The notes below the pieces were generated by a model. The model saw only the letters and a program-made list of their open reading frames with translations, was not told where the DNA came from and did not search any database. Below are positions 6,546 to 11,477 of a DNA stretch of 11,477 nucleotides, one piece after another (positions within the stretch are counted from its first letter, which is position 1; every line of letters starts with the position of its first letter). The translations under genes were made by a program, and so were the position numbers. Source of the stretch: Oscillospiraceae bacterium (GTDB taxonomy: Bacteria > Bacillota_A > Clostridia > Saccharofermentanales > Saccharofermentanaceae); NCBI GenBank assembly GCA_902803365.1, contig CADCPU010000208.1:1-11477 (forward strand). Reading direction: 5' to 3'.

Positions 6546-8243
6546 TTATTTATTTGTGATCGTATCGTACTTATATTCGATTACGTAAGATGTGTTGCTC
6601 AAATAATCGTGATCTGTTTCCTTGGATACTGTCATACCTCCGTCAAGGTATTCCTTCTTGTGGTCAGCGATGAGCTTGCCGTTTGCATCATAAGTCTCTT
6701 CGTTCTCGTGATACTCACCTGTTCTGATGATCTTCTCGAGAAGTTTGTCAGAACCGTCGTAGACAGAGATGACATGAGCATTATCTGATTTTCTGAGCTC
6801 TGCGATATCGTAAGACTCAACGGTGCCGTCAGCATTGTAGTAAGTTGTTACCGTATTGTTGTCGTCATTCAGCGTTCTTTTCTGCCATATACAGAATGTA
6901 GGCTTTCCGTCTGCATCATAGTAGATGGTCTTATAACCGCCTTCGAAAACATCACGAACAGCTGTCTCTTTCAACTTGCCGTTAAGGTAAGTGTAGACCT
7001 GAGTCTCAACACCATTCTTATCCATCGTTGTTGTGCTTGTATAGGAAGTATCCTTATCAAGGGTACCGTCAGGCTTGTAGCTGTTGAGTGAACCATTTTC
7101 GAAATCGTACTCTTCTCTTGTACCGTCAGAGAGGATATGGATGTACTTGCCGTCAGCAGCATCGATCTCGGTCTCTGTGTTGAGCTCCTTACCATCCTTG
7201 TCGTAAAACGTTGTAGCGACTACCTGAGAACCATCCTTTTCCACGGAGATCTTAGAAACTTCTTTCTTTCCGTCACCATATGTCTTGATCTTTTCCTTGA
7301 GCTTGTAGATAACTTGAGGAGTGTTGTCATCAGGTGTTTCGGTATCTGTATTCTCGTTTGCTGTCGGATCTACGTTAGCAGGAGCCGTATCGGAACCGCT
7401 TACGATGCCGTAGTATGCACAGATGCCTGCGAACTCAGCGGAATATGCAAAGCCGTTAAATACATCATCCTTTGTATATGTTCCGTCGTTGATCCCGTTT
7501 GCCCAATATGCAGCACCGCCTTCGTCAGGTTCACGACCCATGAATGCTGTGTAGAGGTTCTTTACATATGCATCAGCAGAAAGATCCAAGCTCTTATACT
7601 CATCGCTCTGGATGAAGTTAGCTGCGCATGCGATACCTGTGAGTGAACCGTTCAAGAGACCCTGTGTCCAATAAGCCTGTCCGCCCTGATCACCTGTTCT
7701 TCCGAGACATGTCTTATACATTCTCTCAACGAAGAGGTTAACACCGTTTACTTTGTTGATGTCATACTCTGCTGTGAAATAACCTGCCGTGATGCCGGCT
7801 TCCTTGCAGAGCGTGTCGAACTCCTGAGAATTTGCAAAGCCTGCGAAAACAGCGTCTCTTGTTACGCCGCTCTCGAGCTGCTGGTTCCAGTAAACGGCAC
7901 CTTCACTCTCAGCCTGTCTTCCCATGAACATCGTGTAAAGATCATTAACATAACCTTCGTTAGTATGACCCTTTGCCTGATACTCTTCGCTGTCGATGAA
8001 GTTCTTAACGAGAACAGAACCTACCATGTTTCCGCTTGCGAGCTGATCAGTCCAGAAAGCGATTCCTTCAGCTTCGCCCTCTCTTCCGAGTGTAACAGTG
8101 TAGCAACGCTTAACGAAGTTTTCGATCTTCTCATCAGCAGTATCAGCACTGACGCCTGCAGACATAAAAGCGATTGTCTGCATGATCATGACTGAAGAGA
8201 TCGCGATGGAAGCTCCCTTTGATCTTAATGCTTTATTCAGCAT
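6546..8243 (-). CDS. Secreted protein with four DUF4214 repeats and a C-terminal YD/YwqK-like repeat region
   Basis: A 565-residue exported protein. Residues 1-33 form a signal peptide (KALRSKG, a hydrophobic core, and likely cleavage after GVSA). Four DUF4214-type units follow, near 40-90, 95-145, 167-218 and 224-275. Each has an F/Y-V...LY...LGR/MGR turn, an E/Q-G-x-x-YW or FW motif, and a closing F-x-x-S-x-E-[YF]. Residues 283-310 are a Thr/Asp/Asn/Pro linker. Residues 311-565 contain short beta repeats with tyrosine and DGK/NG/DGT turns (YYDADGKPTF, YYNADGTVESY, TYDANGKLI), as in YD or YwqK-like repeats. There is no LPxTG motif, membrane anchor or catalytic motif. DUF4214 is found in S-layer and other surface-associated proteins, so an extracellular structural or adhesive role is plausible. 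AAAGGAGG, 7 bases before the ATG, fixes the start. Confidence 0.85.
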   Translation of the reverse strand: MLNKALRSKGASIAISSVMIMQTIAFMSAGVSADTADEKIENFVKRCYTVTLGREGEAEGIAFWTDQLASGNMVGSVLVKNFIDSEEYQAKGHTNEGYVNDLYTMFMGRQAESEGAVYWNQQLESGVTRDAVFAGFANSQEFDTLCKEAGITAGYFTAEYDINKVNGVNLFVERMYKTCLGRTGDQGGQAYWTQGLLNGSLTGIACAANFIQSDEYKSLDLSADAYVKNLYTAFMGREPDEGGAAYWANGINDGTYTKDDVFNGFAYSAEFAGICAYYGIVSGSDTAPANVDPTANENTDTETPDDNTPQVIYKLKEKIKTYGDGKKEVSKISVEKDGSQVVATTFYDKDGKELNTETEIDAADGKYIHILSDGTREEYDFENGSLNSYKPDGTLDKDTSYTSTTTMDKNGVETQVYTYLNGKLKETAVRDVFEGGYKTIYYDADGKPTFCIWQKRTLNDDNNTVTTYYNADGTVESYDIAELRKSDNAHVISVYDGSDKLLEKIIRTGEYHENEETYDANGKLIADHKKEYLDGGMTVSKETDHDYLSNTSYVIEYKYDTITNK

Positions 8244-8274
8244 ATATCTTCCTCCTTTGAGTTATAAAATGAGT

Positions 8275-8286
8275 TAACAATTGTTA
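8275..8286. promoter_or_regulatory. 12-bp palindrome at the DUF4214 transcription start
   Basis: TAACAATTGTTA is a perfect palindrome. It touches the -10 box and covers the predicted start (near 8279) of the minus-strand DUF4214 promoter, a position where a repressor would block initiation. No specific regulator is recognised. Confidence 0.4.
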
Positions 8287-8314
8287 TCTTAAAGACTCGA
8301 ATGCATTGAGTCAA
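8286..8314 (-). promoter_or_regulatory. Sigma-A promoter for the DUF4214 gene
   Basis: On the minus strand TTGACT (8309-8314), a 17-base spacer and TAAGAT (8286-8291). Predicted start near 8279 gives a leader of about 36 bases carrying the AAAGGAGG ribosome site. An inverted repeat GACTC-N9-GAGTC (8294-8312) fills most of the spacer and could be an operator. Confidence 0.68.
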
Positions 8315-8359
8315 CGCGGTTTTGGAACTTGCCTGATTTCTGCCGAATATTCAGTTCGG

Positions 8360-8395
8360 TTTGTCGGGGTATTTCTTTAATTTGTCGGGTATAAT
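8360..8395 (+). promoter_or_regulatory. Promoter region of the DUF89/SUFU operon with 21-bp direct repeats
   Basis: A consensus TATAAT lies at 8390-8395, with start expected near 8402. No good -35 box is seen at the right distance. Instead TTTGTCGGGGTAT (8360-8372) is repeated as TTTGTCGGGTAT (8381-8392), exactly 21 bases on, and the second copy runs into the -10 box. Just upstream is an inverted repeat CCGAA-N7-TTCGG (8343-8359). Together these suggest a regulated promoter. Confidence 0.5.
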
Positions 8396-8430
8396 GTCTA
8401 GTGAATAATCGAAAGAGGGATGGAAAAAAT

Positions 8431-9285
8431 ATGAGAATAATTCAAAGCTGCGCTGATTGTCTCTACGATAAACAGCAGCATCTTACAGACGACGAAGGAT
8501 ACCTCGCTGAGGTCAGGAACATAATCGACAACAGAGACGAGAATGATACGTCTCCATACCTTGTCTACCTTTTCAATCAGGCATACGAACGCCGATTCGG
8601 CAAGCGCAGTCCGTATAAGGAAATAAAGCGCAAGTATAACGATCTCGTTCTCTCACTTGAGCCTAAGCTTCGCGAGAAGATCGAAGCAAGTTCAGATCCT
8701 CTTGCGACCTCACTCATCTATTCGCGTCTTGGTAATTATATAGACTTCGGCGCGATGAATACCGTTGATGAGGATACGTTCCTCGGCCTGCTTGAACAAG
8801 GCGAGCGCGAAGGCGTAAAGACGCGCGACATACCGGTCGTTGATTCGCTGATATCTCAGTGTGCAACTGCCGGACGTTTTCTGCTCATAACGGATAACTG
8901 TGGTGAGATCGTACTCGATAAACTCTTTTTGGAACAACTCAAGAAGAGGTTTCCTCAGCTTGAGATAACAGTGCTCGTCCGCGGAGGTGAAGTGCTCAAT
9001 GATGCGACGATCGAAGATGCGGAATACGTCGGTCTTACAAAGATCGCGCGTACGATCGGCAACGGCAACTCGATAGGCGGAACAGTCTATAACATGCTCA
9101 CAGATGAAGCGAAGGAAGCGCTCGACAACAGCGACGTGATCCTCGCCAAAGGCCAGGGCAACTATGAATCTTTGTGCAGGCAGGGAAGACATATCTTCTA
9201 TTCATTCCTGTGCAAGTGCGATCTGTTTACGGATCGATTCAGCGTGCCGCGCCTGACAGGCATTATAGTAGAAGAAAGATCATAA
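8431..9285 (+). CDS. DUF89/ARMT1-like metal-dependent phosphatase
   Basis: A 284-residue cytosolic protein of the DUF89 damage-control phosphatase family. An N-terminal CADC (C7, C10), typical of the prokaryotic subfamily, leads into a helical region. GNYIDFG (101-107) follows, then TDNCGEIVLDK (154-164) with the putative metal-binding Asp155-Asn156, LVRGGEVLND (182-191), and AKGQGNYESL (239-248). CKC (261-263) lies near the C-terminus. Characterised relatives remove phosphate from damaged or over-reactive sugar phosphates and related metabolites using Mn, Co or Ni; the substrate here is unknown. I choose ATG 8431 rather than GTG 8401 because 8401 falls at the predicted transcription start. 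An AAAGAGGGA ribosome site (8412-8420) precedes the ATG by 10 bases. The SUFU gene follows after 25 bases, so the two probably form an operon. Confidence 0.85.
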   Translation: MRIIQSCADCLYDKQQHLTDDEGYLAEVRNIIDNRDENDTSPYLVYLFNQAYERRFGKRSPYKEIKRKYNDLVLSLEPKLREKIEASSDPLATSLIYSRLGNYIDFGAMNTVDEDTFLGLLEQGEREGVKTRDIPVVDSLISQCATAGRFLLITDNCGEIVLDKLFLEQLKKRFPQLEITVLVRGGEVLNDATIEDAEYVGLTKIARTIGNGNSIGGTVYNMLTDEAKEALDNSDVILAKGQGNYESLCRQGRHIFYSFLCKCDLFTDRFSVPRLTGIIVEERS

Positions 9286-9310
9286 TCTATAATAAGGGAG
9301 GTACTTAAAC

Positions 9311-9970
9311 ATGACACTCGAAGAATACAAAGAAAGACTCGAAAACGATGACGATTTCGCACCCGGTTGGGACGCGATCGATGAGGAATTTGAGAGGCTC
9401 TATCCGGGTCAGAATCCGAGCCACTACGGCACCAAGATCGAGAAGCGCGCGCTGTTCGGCGGAGACGAATATCTTGACGGCTATTCGATCTACAAGAATC
9501 CGAACGGCTATCTTCATATCGTAACCTATGGCATGACCGAACTCTACGGTGACGAAGATGCATTCGGCGGCGACTACAGCCGTTGGGGATACGAGATGAC
9601 GATGAAGCTCAAGGAAGAAAATCCTGAAGACTGCATCTTCGCTCTTAACATCCTCGGTAACATCGCACGCTACACATATGACACGGAAAATTACTACGAT
9701 CCGGAAGAGTGCGTACCGGGTAACGGCACATCGCTCCGCGTCGGAACCGACTCCGCGATCACTGCTCTGATCACTGTTTACGATACGACTGCGCAGGGCA
9801 AGGATACCGTTCACGGCAGAGTCGATTTTATCCAGTTCGTCGGCATCACGGAATCCGAGCTCAATGCGATCAAGGAAGACACCGCGAACATCAAAAAGCT
9901 CATCGAACTTATGAAGCAGGATAACCCTGAACTTATTACGGATATGAAGAGGACGAAGTCGTATCTTTGA
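9311..9970 (+). CDS. Suppressor of fused (SUFU) domain protein
   Basis: A 219-residue protein showing the bacterial SUFU pattern throughout: APGWDAID (17-24), LYPGQNPSHYGT (30-41), LDGYSIY (55-61), LHIVTYGMTELYGDE (68-82), RWGYEMTMKL (91-100) and VDFIQFVGITESELNAI (171-187). The last is the usual 'FLQLVGVT..EL' block. The protein ends in a charged helix (186-219). No signal peptide or membrane helix is present. Many bacterial SUFU-fold proteins are predicted immunity proteins in polymorphic toxin systems, but no toxin gene is nearby, and solitary housekeeping-like copies are common in Bacillota. AGGGAGG lies 9 bases before the ATG. The 25-base gap after DUF89 implies co-transcription. No convincing intrinsic terminator follows; the next hairpins are the repeat units from 10026. 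Confidence 0.87.
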   Translation: MTLEEYKERLENDDDFAPGWDAIDEEFERLYPGQNPSHYGTKIEKRALFGGDEYLDGYSIYKNPNGYLHIVTYGMTELYGDEDAFGGDYSRWGYEMTMKLKEENPEDCIFALNILGNIARYTYDTENYYDPEECVPGNGTSLRVGTDSAITALITVYDTTAQGKDTVHGRVDFIQFVGITESELNAIKEDTANIKKLIELMKQDNPELITDMKRTKSYL

Positions 9971-10025
9971 TGTCCCTGCAATATACTGTCAACGCGAAAC
10001 GTTATTCGCACATGATTTGAAAAGC

Positions 10026-10067
10026 ATTACGGATACATCGGACATTTTTATACGATGTATCCGTAAA
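10026..10067. repeat. Inverted-repeat unit 1
   Basis: Arms 10027-10040 (TTACGGATACATCG) and 10053-10066 (CGATGTATCCGTAA) pair perfectly over 14 bp around the loop GACATTTTTATA. It is the best-paired unit and begins 56 bases after the SUFU stop. The tail after it (ATTTCTTCATTTTG) is T-rich but interrupted, so it would be at most a weak terminator. Confidence 0.85.
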
Positions 10068-10098
10068 TTTCTTCATTTTGATTGAAAAAATCTCTTCG

Positions 10099-10140
10099 AT
10101 TACGGATACATTGACTGTTTTTGTCTGATGTATCCGTAAT
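10099..10140. repeat. Inverted-repeat unit 2
   Basis: ATTACGGATACAT (10099-10111) and ATGTATCCGTAAT (10128-10140) pair perfectly over 13 bp. Inside, GAC (10113-10115) can pair with GTC (10123-10125) after a small internal loop, leaving TGTTTTT as the hairpin loop. Confidence 0.85.
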
Positions 10141-10146
10141 TTGGTG

Positions 10147-10162
10147 TTTTCGAGCTCGAAAA
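10147..10162. repeat. 16-bp perfect palindrome
   Basis: TTTTCGAGCTCGAAAA is self-complementary along its whole length. It fills most of the 21-bp spacer between inverted-repeat units 2 and 3 and shares its last A with unit 3. It may be a separate dimeric protein site or part of the array. Confidence 0.6.
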
Positions 10163-10203
10163 TTACGGAGACGAATCGTTTTTTTCTTGAATGTATCCGT
10201 AAT
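10162..10203. repeat. Inverted-repeat unit 3 (left arm degenerate)
   Basis: The right arm ATGTATCCGTAAT (10191-10203) is intact, but the left arm (10162-10174) reads ATTACGGAGACGA, matching only its first eight bases plus AC. The 42-bp length is kept exactly, with a run of seven T residues in the centre. Confidence 0.7.
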
Positions 10204-10230
10204 CGCTTGGGGAGCACCGAGTTAAGCCGT

Positions 10231-10253
10231 CACAACAGTGTCATAAAGTGTTT
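10231..10253 (+). promoter_or_regulatory. Second copy of the upstream element shared with the DUF6465 gene
   Basis: CACAACA, then TGTCATAAAGTGTTT, ending 9 bases before the -35 box. It matches 5921-5944 apart from small insertions and deletions. A second TGTCAT follows at 10258-10263. Confidence 0.35.
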
Positions 10254-10262
10254 AACCTGTCA

Positions 10263-10292
10263 TTGTTACAACATCTGCGTTTTTGATATAAT
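10263..10292 (+). promoter_or_regulatory. Sigma-A promoter for the C_GCAxxG gene
   Basis: TTGTTA (10263-10268), an 18-base spacer and a consensus TATAAT (10287-10292). Predicted start near 10299 gives a leader of about 26 bases with AAGGAG at 10311-10316. Confidence 0.65.
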
Positions 10293-10324
10293 CAAACCAC
10301 ATACAACCTCAAGGAGAAAAGGAA

Positions 10325-10717
10325 ATGACTACAAAAGAAAGAGCAGACAAGGCGATCGACCTCAGGAAGAACAGCTGTTACAACTGTTGTCAGGCGGTGA
10401 CCTGCGCACTCGCAGATCAGACCGAGCTTGACGATGAGACCTTAAGACAGTTGTCGGCAGGATTCGGCGGCGGTATGGGTACCCTCGAAGCAACATGCGG
10501 CGCACTTATCGGTGCGGGCATCATCGCGGGACTCAAGTCCGAAGGTAACGGAAGCATCAAGTATACTTCCGAACTCCTGAAGAGATTTGCCGCAAAGTGC
10601 GGAGCAACAAAATGCGGGGACTTAAAGGCCATTACGAACGGAAGACCTCTTTGCCCTTGCGAGGATTGCATCCGCAATGCCGTGGAAGTCTACGGTGAGG
10701 TGATGGGACTTGAATAA
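10325..10717 (+). CDS. C_GCAxxG_C_C family cysteine-motif protein
   Basis: A 130-residue protein with the spaced cysteines and glycines of the C_GCAxxG_C_C family. NSCYNCCQAV (16-25) replaces the common NCAQAV. GFGGGMG (47-53) is followed by TCGALIGAGI (57-66), then C92, C97 in KCG (96-98), and C110, C112 and C115 in LCPCEDC. The family is often found near redox enzymes or as a free-standing putative metal- or redox-binding protein; its reaction is not established. There is no export signal. AAGGAG ends 8 bases before the ATG. The gene has its own promoter and terminator and appears monocistronic. The last four codons and stop lie inside the terminator hairpin. Confidence 0.85.
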   Translation: MTTKERADKAIDLRKNSCYNCCQAVTCALADQTELDDETLRQLSAGFGGGMGTLEATCGALIGAGIIAGLKSEGNGSIKYTSELLKRFAAKCGATKCGDLKAITNGRPLCPCEDCIRNAVEVYGEVMGLE

Positions 10718-10771
10718 GTCCCATTTTTTTGTCTTCAAAAGAATAAGCGAGATTATAAGTAAGATAGTCAT
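10622..10771 (-). other. Possible remnant start or small membrane peptide downstream of the four-helix gene
   Basis: Directly after the TAA of the minus-strand membrane gene, AAGGAG (10778-10783) precedes an ATG (10769-10771) by 6 bases. The reading frame starts MTILLIISLILLKTKK and runs 49 codons, antisense to the C_GCAxxG gene. Its first 11 bases (ATGACTATCTT) match the start of the upstream gene (MTIFTLILL). It may be a leftover of a tandem duplicate that lost its body, or a small leader-like peptide. After codon 16 the frame is antisense to a real gene and unlikely to be selected. Confidence 0.3.
10703..10730 (+). terminator. Intrinsic terminator overlapping the end of the C_GCAxxG gene
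   Basis: ATGGGACTT (10703-10711), loop GAAT, AAGTCCCAT (10716-10724), with seven T residues ending at 10730. The stem uses the codons for Met-Gly-Leu, and the stop codon begins in the loop. On the minus strand the stem has no T tail, so it works in one direction only. Confidence 0.88.
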
Positions 10772-10783
10772 ATAGCGCTCCTT

Positions 10784-11233
10784 TTACGGGCAGGGATCTC
10801 CGCCGAAGATCATCGTGTAGAGGTTCACGAAAAGATAACAAACGACCGGTGTCATAAGCCATGTGATCATGGCGGTGAAGAAGAACGTGTATATCGACCG
10901 GCGTGGACGACTCTCCTTTTTTGCTTTGATGCTTTCTCTTATAAACAGGATAATTCCTGTAATTATCGCGATGCCGCACAGGATCACGAAGGCTATCATC
11001 AGTATTACGTCTATTTCAGTGCAATCATGCGGAATGCTGTTTATGACAGACATTATAGTCAGCATTGCCTGAAAACAAAAACAGAGTGCAAGGATCGACA
11101 GTGAACTGGTCAGCGCCAGCTTGGGCATAGGTCTGATCGAACGTGCTTGCTTTCGCGCCATGATAGCTTCAACAACAAATATGATGATGCCGATCAGGAT
11201 CAATGGCAGAAGTATCAACGTAAAGATAGTCAT
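10784..11233 (-). CDS. Small four-helix membrane protein of unknown function
   Basis: A 149-residue integral membrane protein with hydrophobic segments near 3-24, 38-63, 75-98 and 115-140. Basic stretches after helix 1 (MARKQARSIR) and helix 3 (RESIKAKKESRPRR) suggest that those loops are cytoplasmic and both ends external. The C-terminus is GGDPCP. I do not recognise the family, and no catalytic motif is seen. The start is fixed by AAAAGGAGGT, 7 bases before the ATG at 11231-11233; the frame stays open upstream to 11389, but that would run through the promoter. The promoter carries a strong operator-like palindrome, so the gene is probably regulated. A possible duplicate start follows its stop codon. 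Confidence 0.75.
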   Translation of the reverse strand: MTIFTLILLPLILIGIIIFVVEAIMARKQARSIRPMPKLALTSSLSILALCFCFQAMLTIMSVINSIPHDCTEIDVILMIAFVILCGIAIITGIILFIRESIKAKKESRPRRSIYTFFFTAMITWLMTPVVCYLFVNLYTMIFGGDPCP

Positions 11234-11259
11234 ATCGGAAACCTCCTTTTTGTTCTTTT

Positions 11260-11275
11260 GGTGTAATTTTACACC
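11260..11275. promoter_or_regulatory. Operator-like inverted repeat over the membrane-gene promoter
   Basis: GGTGTAA and TTACACC face each other across two bases (16 bp in all). The repeat contains the minus-strand -10 box and reaches the predicted transcription start, a classic repressor position. I cannot assign it to a named regulator. Confidence 0.55.
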
Positions 11276-11293
11276 TTTTGTGATGAAATGCAA
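11266..11293 (-). promoter_or_regulatory. Promoter of the four-helix membrane gene
   Basis: On the minus strand TTGCAT (11288-11293), a 16-base spacer and TAAAAT (11266-11271). Start near 11259 leaves a leader of about 26 bases with AAAAGGAGGT. Confidence 0.55.
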
Positions 11294-11326
11294 TAATTTA
11301 ATTGAGGCTTTTCTCAGGCGCGAATG

Positions 11327-11335
11327 TGCTATCAT
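11327..11335 (+). promoter_or_regulatory. Extended -10 promoter of the Dabb gene
   Basis: TGC directly followed by TATCAT (11330-11335) is an extended -10 element. No good -35 box stands 16-18 bases upstream. The predicted start near 11342 leaves about 20 bases before the ATG at 11362. Confidence 0.45.
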
Positions 11336-11361
11336 ATTGGAAAACTCTAAGGAGCAAAAAG

Positions 11362-11477
11362 ATGGTAAGACACGTAATAGTTTGGACACTCAAGGACGAA
11401 TACGATGAGGCAAAGAAGGACGAGATCAAGGCAGGCATCAAGGCAGGTCTCGAAGGTTTGAAGGGCAAGGTTCCGGG
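11362..11477 (+). CDS. Dabb-family (stress-responsive A/B barrel) protein, 3' partial
   Basis: The first 38 residues begin MVRHVIVWTLKDEYDE, then a lysine-rich helix (AKKDEIKAGIKAGLEGL) and GKVPG, where the window ends. The pattern 'M-[VI]-x-H-[VI]-x-x-[WF]-x-L-K-[DE]', followed by a helix and 'L-x-G-x-[IV]-P-G', is that of Dabb domain proteins: small dimeric ferredoxin-like alpha/beta barrels of about 95-105 residues. Their role in bacteria is mostly unknown. AAGGAG at 11349-11354 lies 7 bases before the ATG. The gene is divergent from the four-helix membrane gene. Its promoter lies about 50 bases away from that gene's -10 and operator. Confidence 0.75.
   Translation, partial: MVRHVIVWTLKDEYDEAKKDEIKAGIKAGLEGLKGKVP

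Larger units (their letters stand above)
10026..10203. repeat. Array of three 42-bp inverted-repeat units (six alternating ATTACGGATACAT copies)
   Basis: The gap 9971-10324 has no credible gene. Its centre holds three units, each exactly 42 bp, each made of ATTACGGATACAT, 16 bases of T-rich centre, and the inverse arm ATGTATCCGTAAT. Start-to-start distances are 73 and 63 bp, close to 7 and 6 helical turns, and 42 bp is 4 turns, so all six half-sites would face one side of the DNA. As RNA each unit could fold into a hairpin, and arms of neighbouring units could also pair with each other. A role as operator array, terminator cluster or interspersed BIME-like element cannot be decided from one copy. 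Confidence 0.85.

Noticed and set aside
8401..8430. GTG at 8401 as the start of the DUF89 gene
   Set aside because: It lies about 6 bases from the TATAAT box, at the expected transcription start, and lacks a ribosome site. The ATG at 8431 has one and starts just before the family's CxxC motif.
9305..9814. 169-codon minus-strand frame opposite the SUFU gene
   Set aside because: The plus strand carries unmistakable SUFU motifs across the same bases. The antisense frame has no ribosome site.
6546..9970. Polymorphic toxin-immunity locus (exported repeat protein plus SUFU immunity protein)
   Set aside because: The exported protein has no toxin domain at its C-terminus, is divergently transcribed from SUFU, and is separated from it by DUF89. 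SUFU alone does not support the claim.
10026..10203. CRISPR array
   Set aside because: The repeats alternate in orientation, the spacers are 16, 21 and 31 bases, and no cas gene is present. It is an inverted-repeat array instead.
11234..11389. N-terminal extension of the four-helix membrane protein to 11389
   Set aside because: It would run through the promoter and operator and past a near-perfect ribosome site. The added residues show no hydrophobic pattern or conservation cue.

Overview
The window looks like a chromosomal segment from an anaerobic Bacillota, probably a gut- or rumen-type Clostridia. This is inferred from strong AAGGAGG-type ribosome binding sites, sigma-A-like promoters, intrinsic terminators with T tails, and the families present (DUF6465, DUF6020, DUF4214, C_GCAxxG_C_C and an EAL protein with a LacI-type sensor). 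No phage, transposase, tRNA, rRNA or CRISPR signature was seen. It reads as ordinary chromosome with several lineage-restricted proteins.

Layout. Positions 2-3055 (+) hold most of a large c-di-GMP phosphodiesterase: a LacI-type sugar-binding fold, a GAF-like middle, a complete EAL domain and a C-terminal beta-solenoid-like domain. Its stop codon abuts that of a minus-strand pair: a GT2 polyprenol-type glycosyltransferase (3056-4006) and a DUF6020 multi-spanning membrane protein (3999-5801), which overlap by 8 bases. Across a divergent promoter region lies a small Lys/Ala/Pro-rich protein with a histone-H1-like tail and a DUF6465 domain (6032-6436). Two back-to-back terminators separate it from a convergent secreted protein with four DUF4214 repeats (6546-8243).

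From 8431 the plus strand carries a DUF89/ARMT1-type metal-dependent phosphatase and, 25 bases later, a bacterial Suppressor-of-fused (SUFU) domain protein (9311-9970). The 354-base gap that follows contains no gene. It holds three inverted-repeat units of exactly 42 bp, built from six alternating copies of ATTACGGATACAT, spaced by near-integral helical turns. Then come a C_GCAxxG_C_C cysteine-motif protein (10325-10717), a convergent small four-helix membrane protein (10784-11233) with a clear operator-like palindrome over its promoter, and the start of a Dabb-family protein (11362 to the window end).

The genes do not form one pathway. Likely co-functional sets are the GT2/DUF6020 pair (surface glycan or lipid-linked sugar transfer) and the DUF89/SUFU pair (cytoplasmic, role unknown). 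The most unusual feature is the phased 42-bp inverted-repeat array at 10026-10203. Second is the sensor-EAL-solenoid fusion protein.
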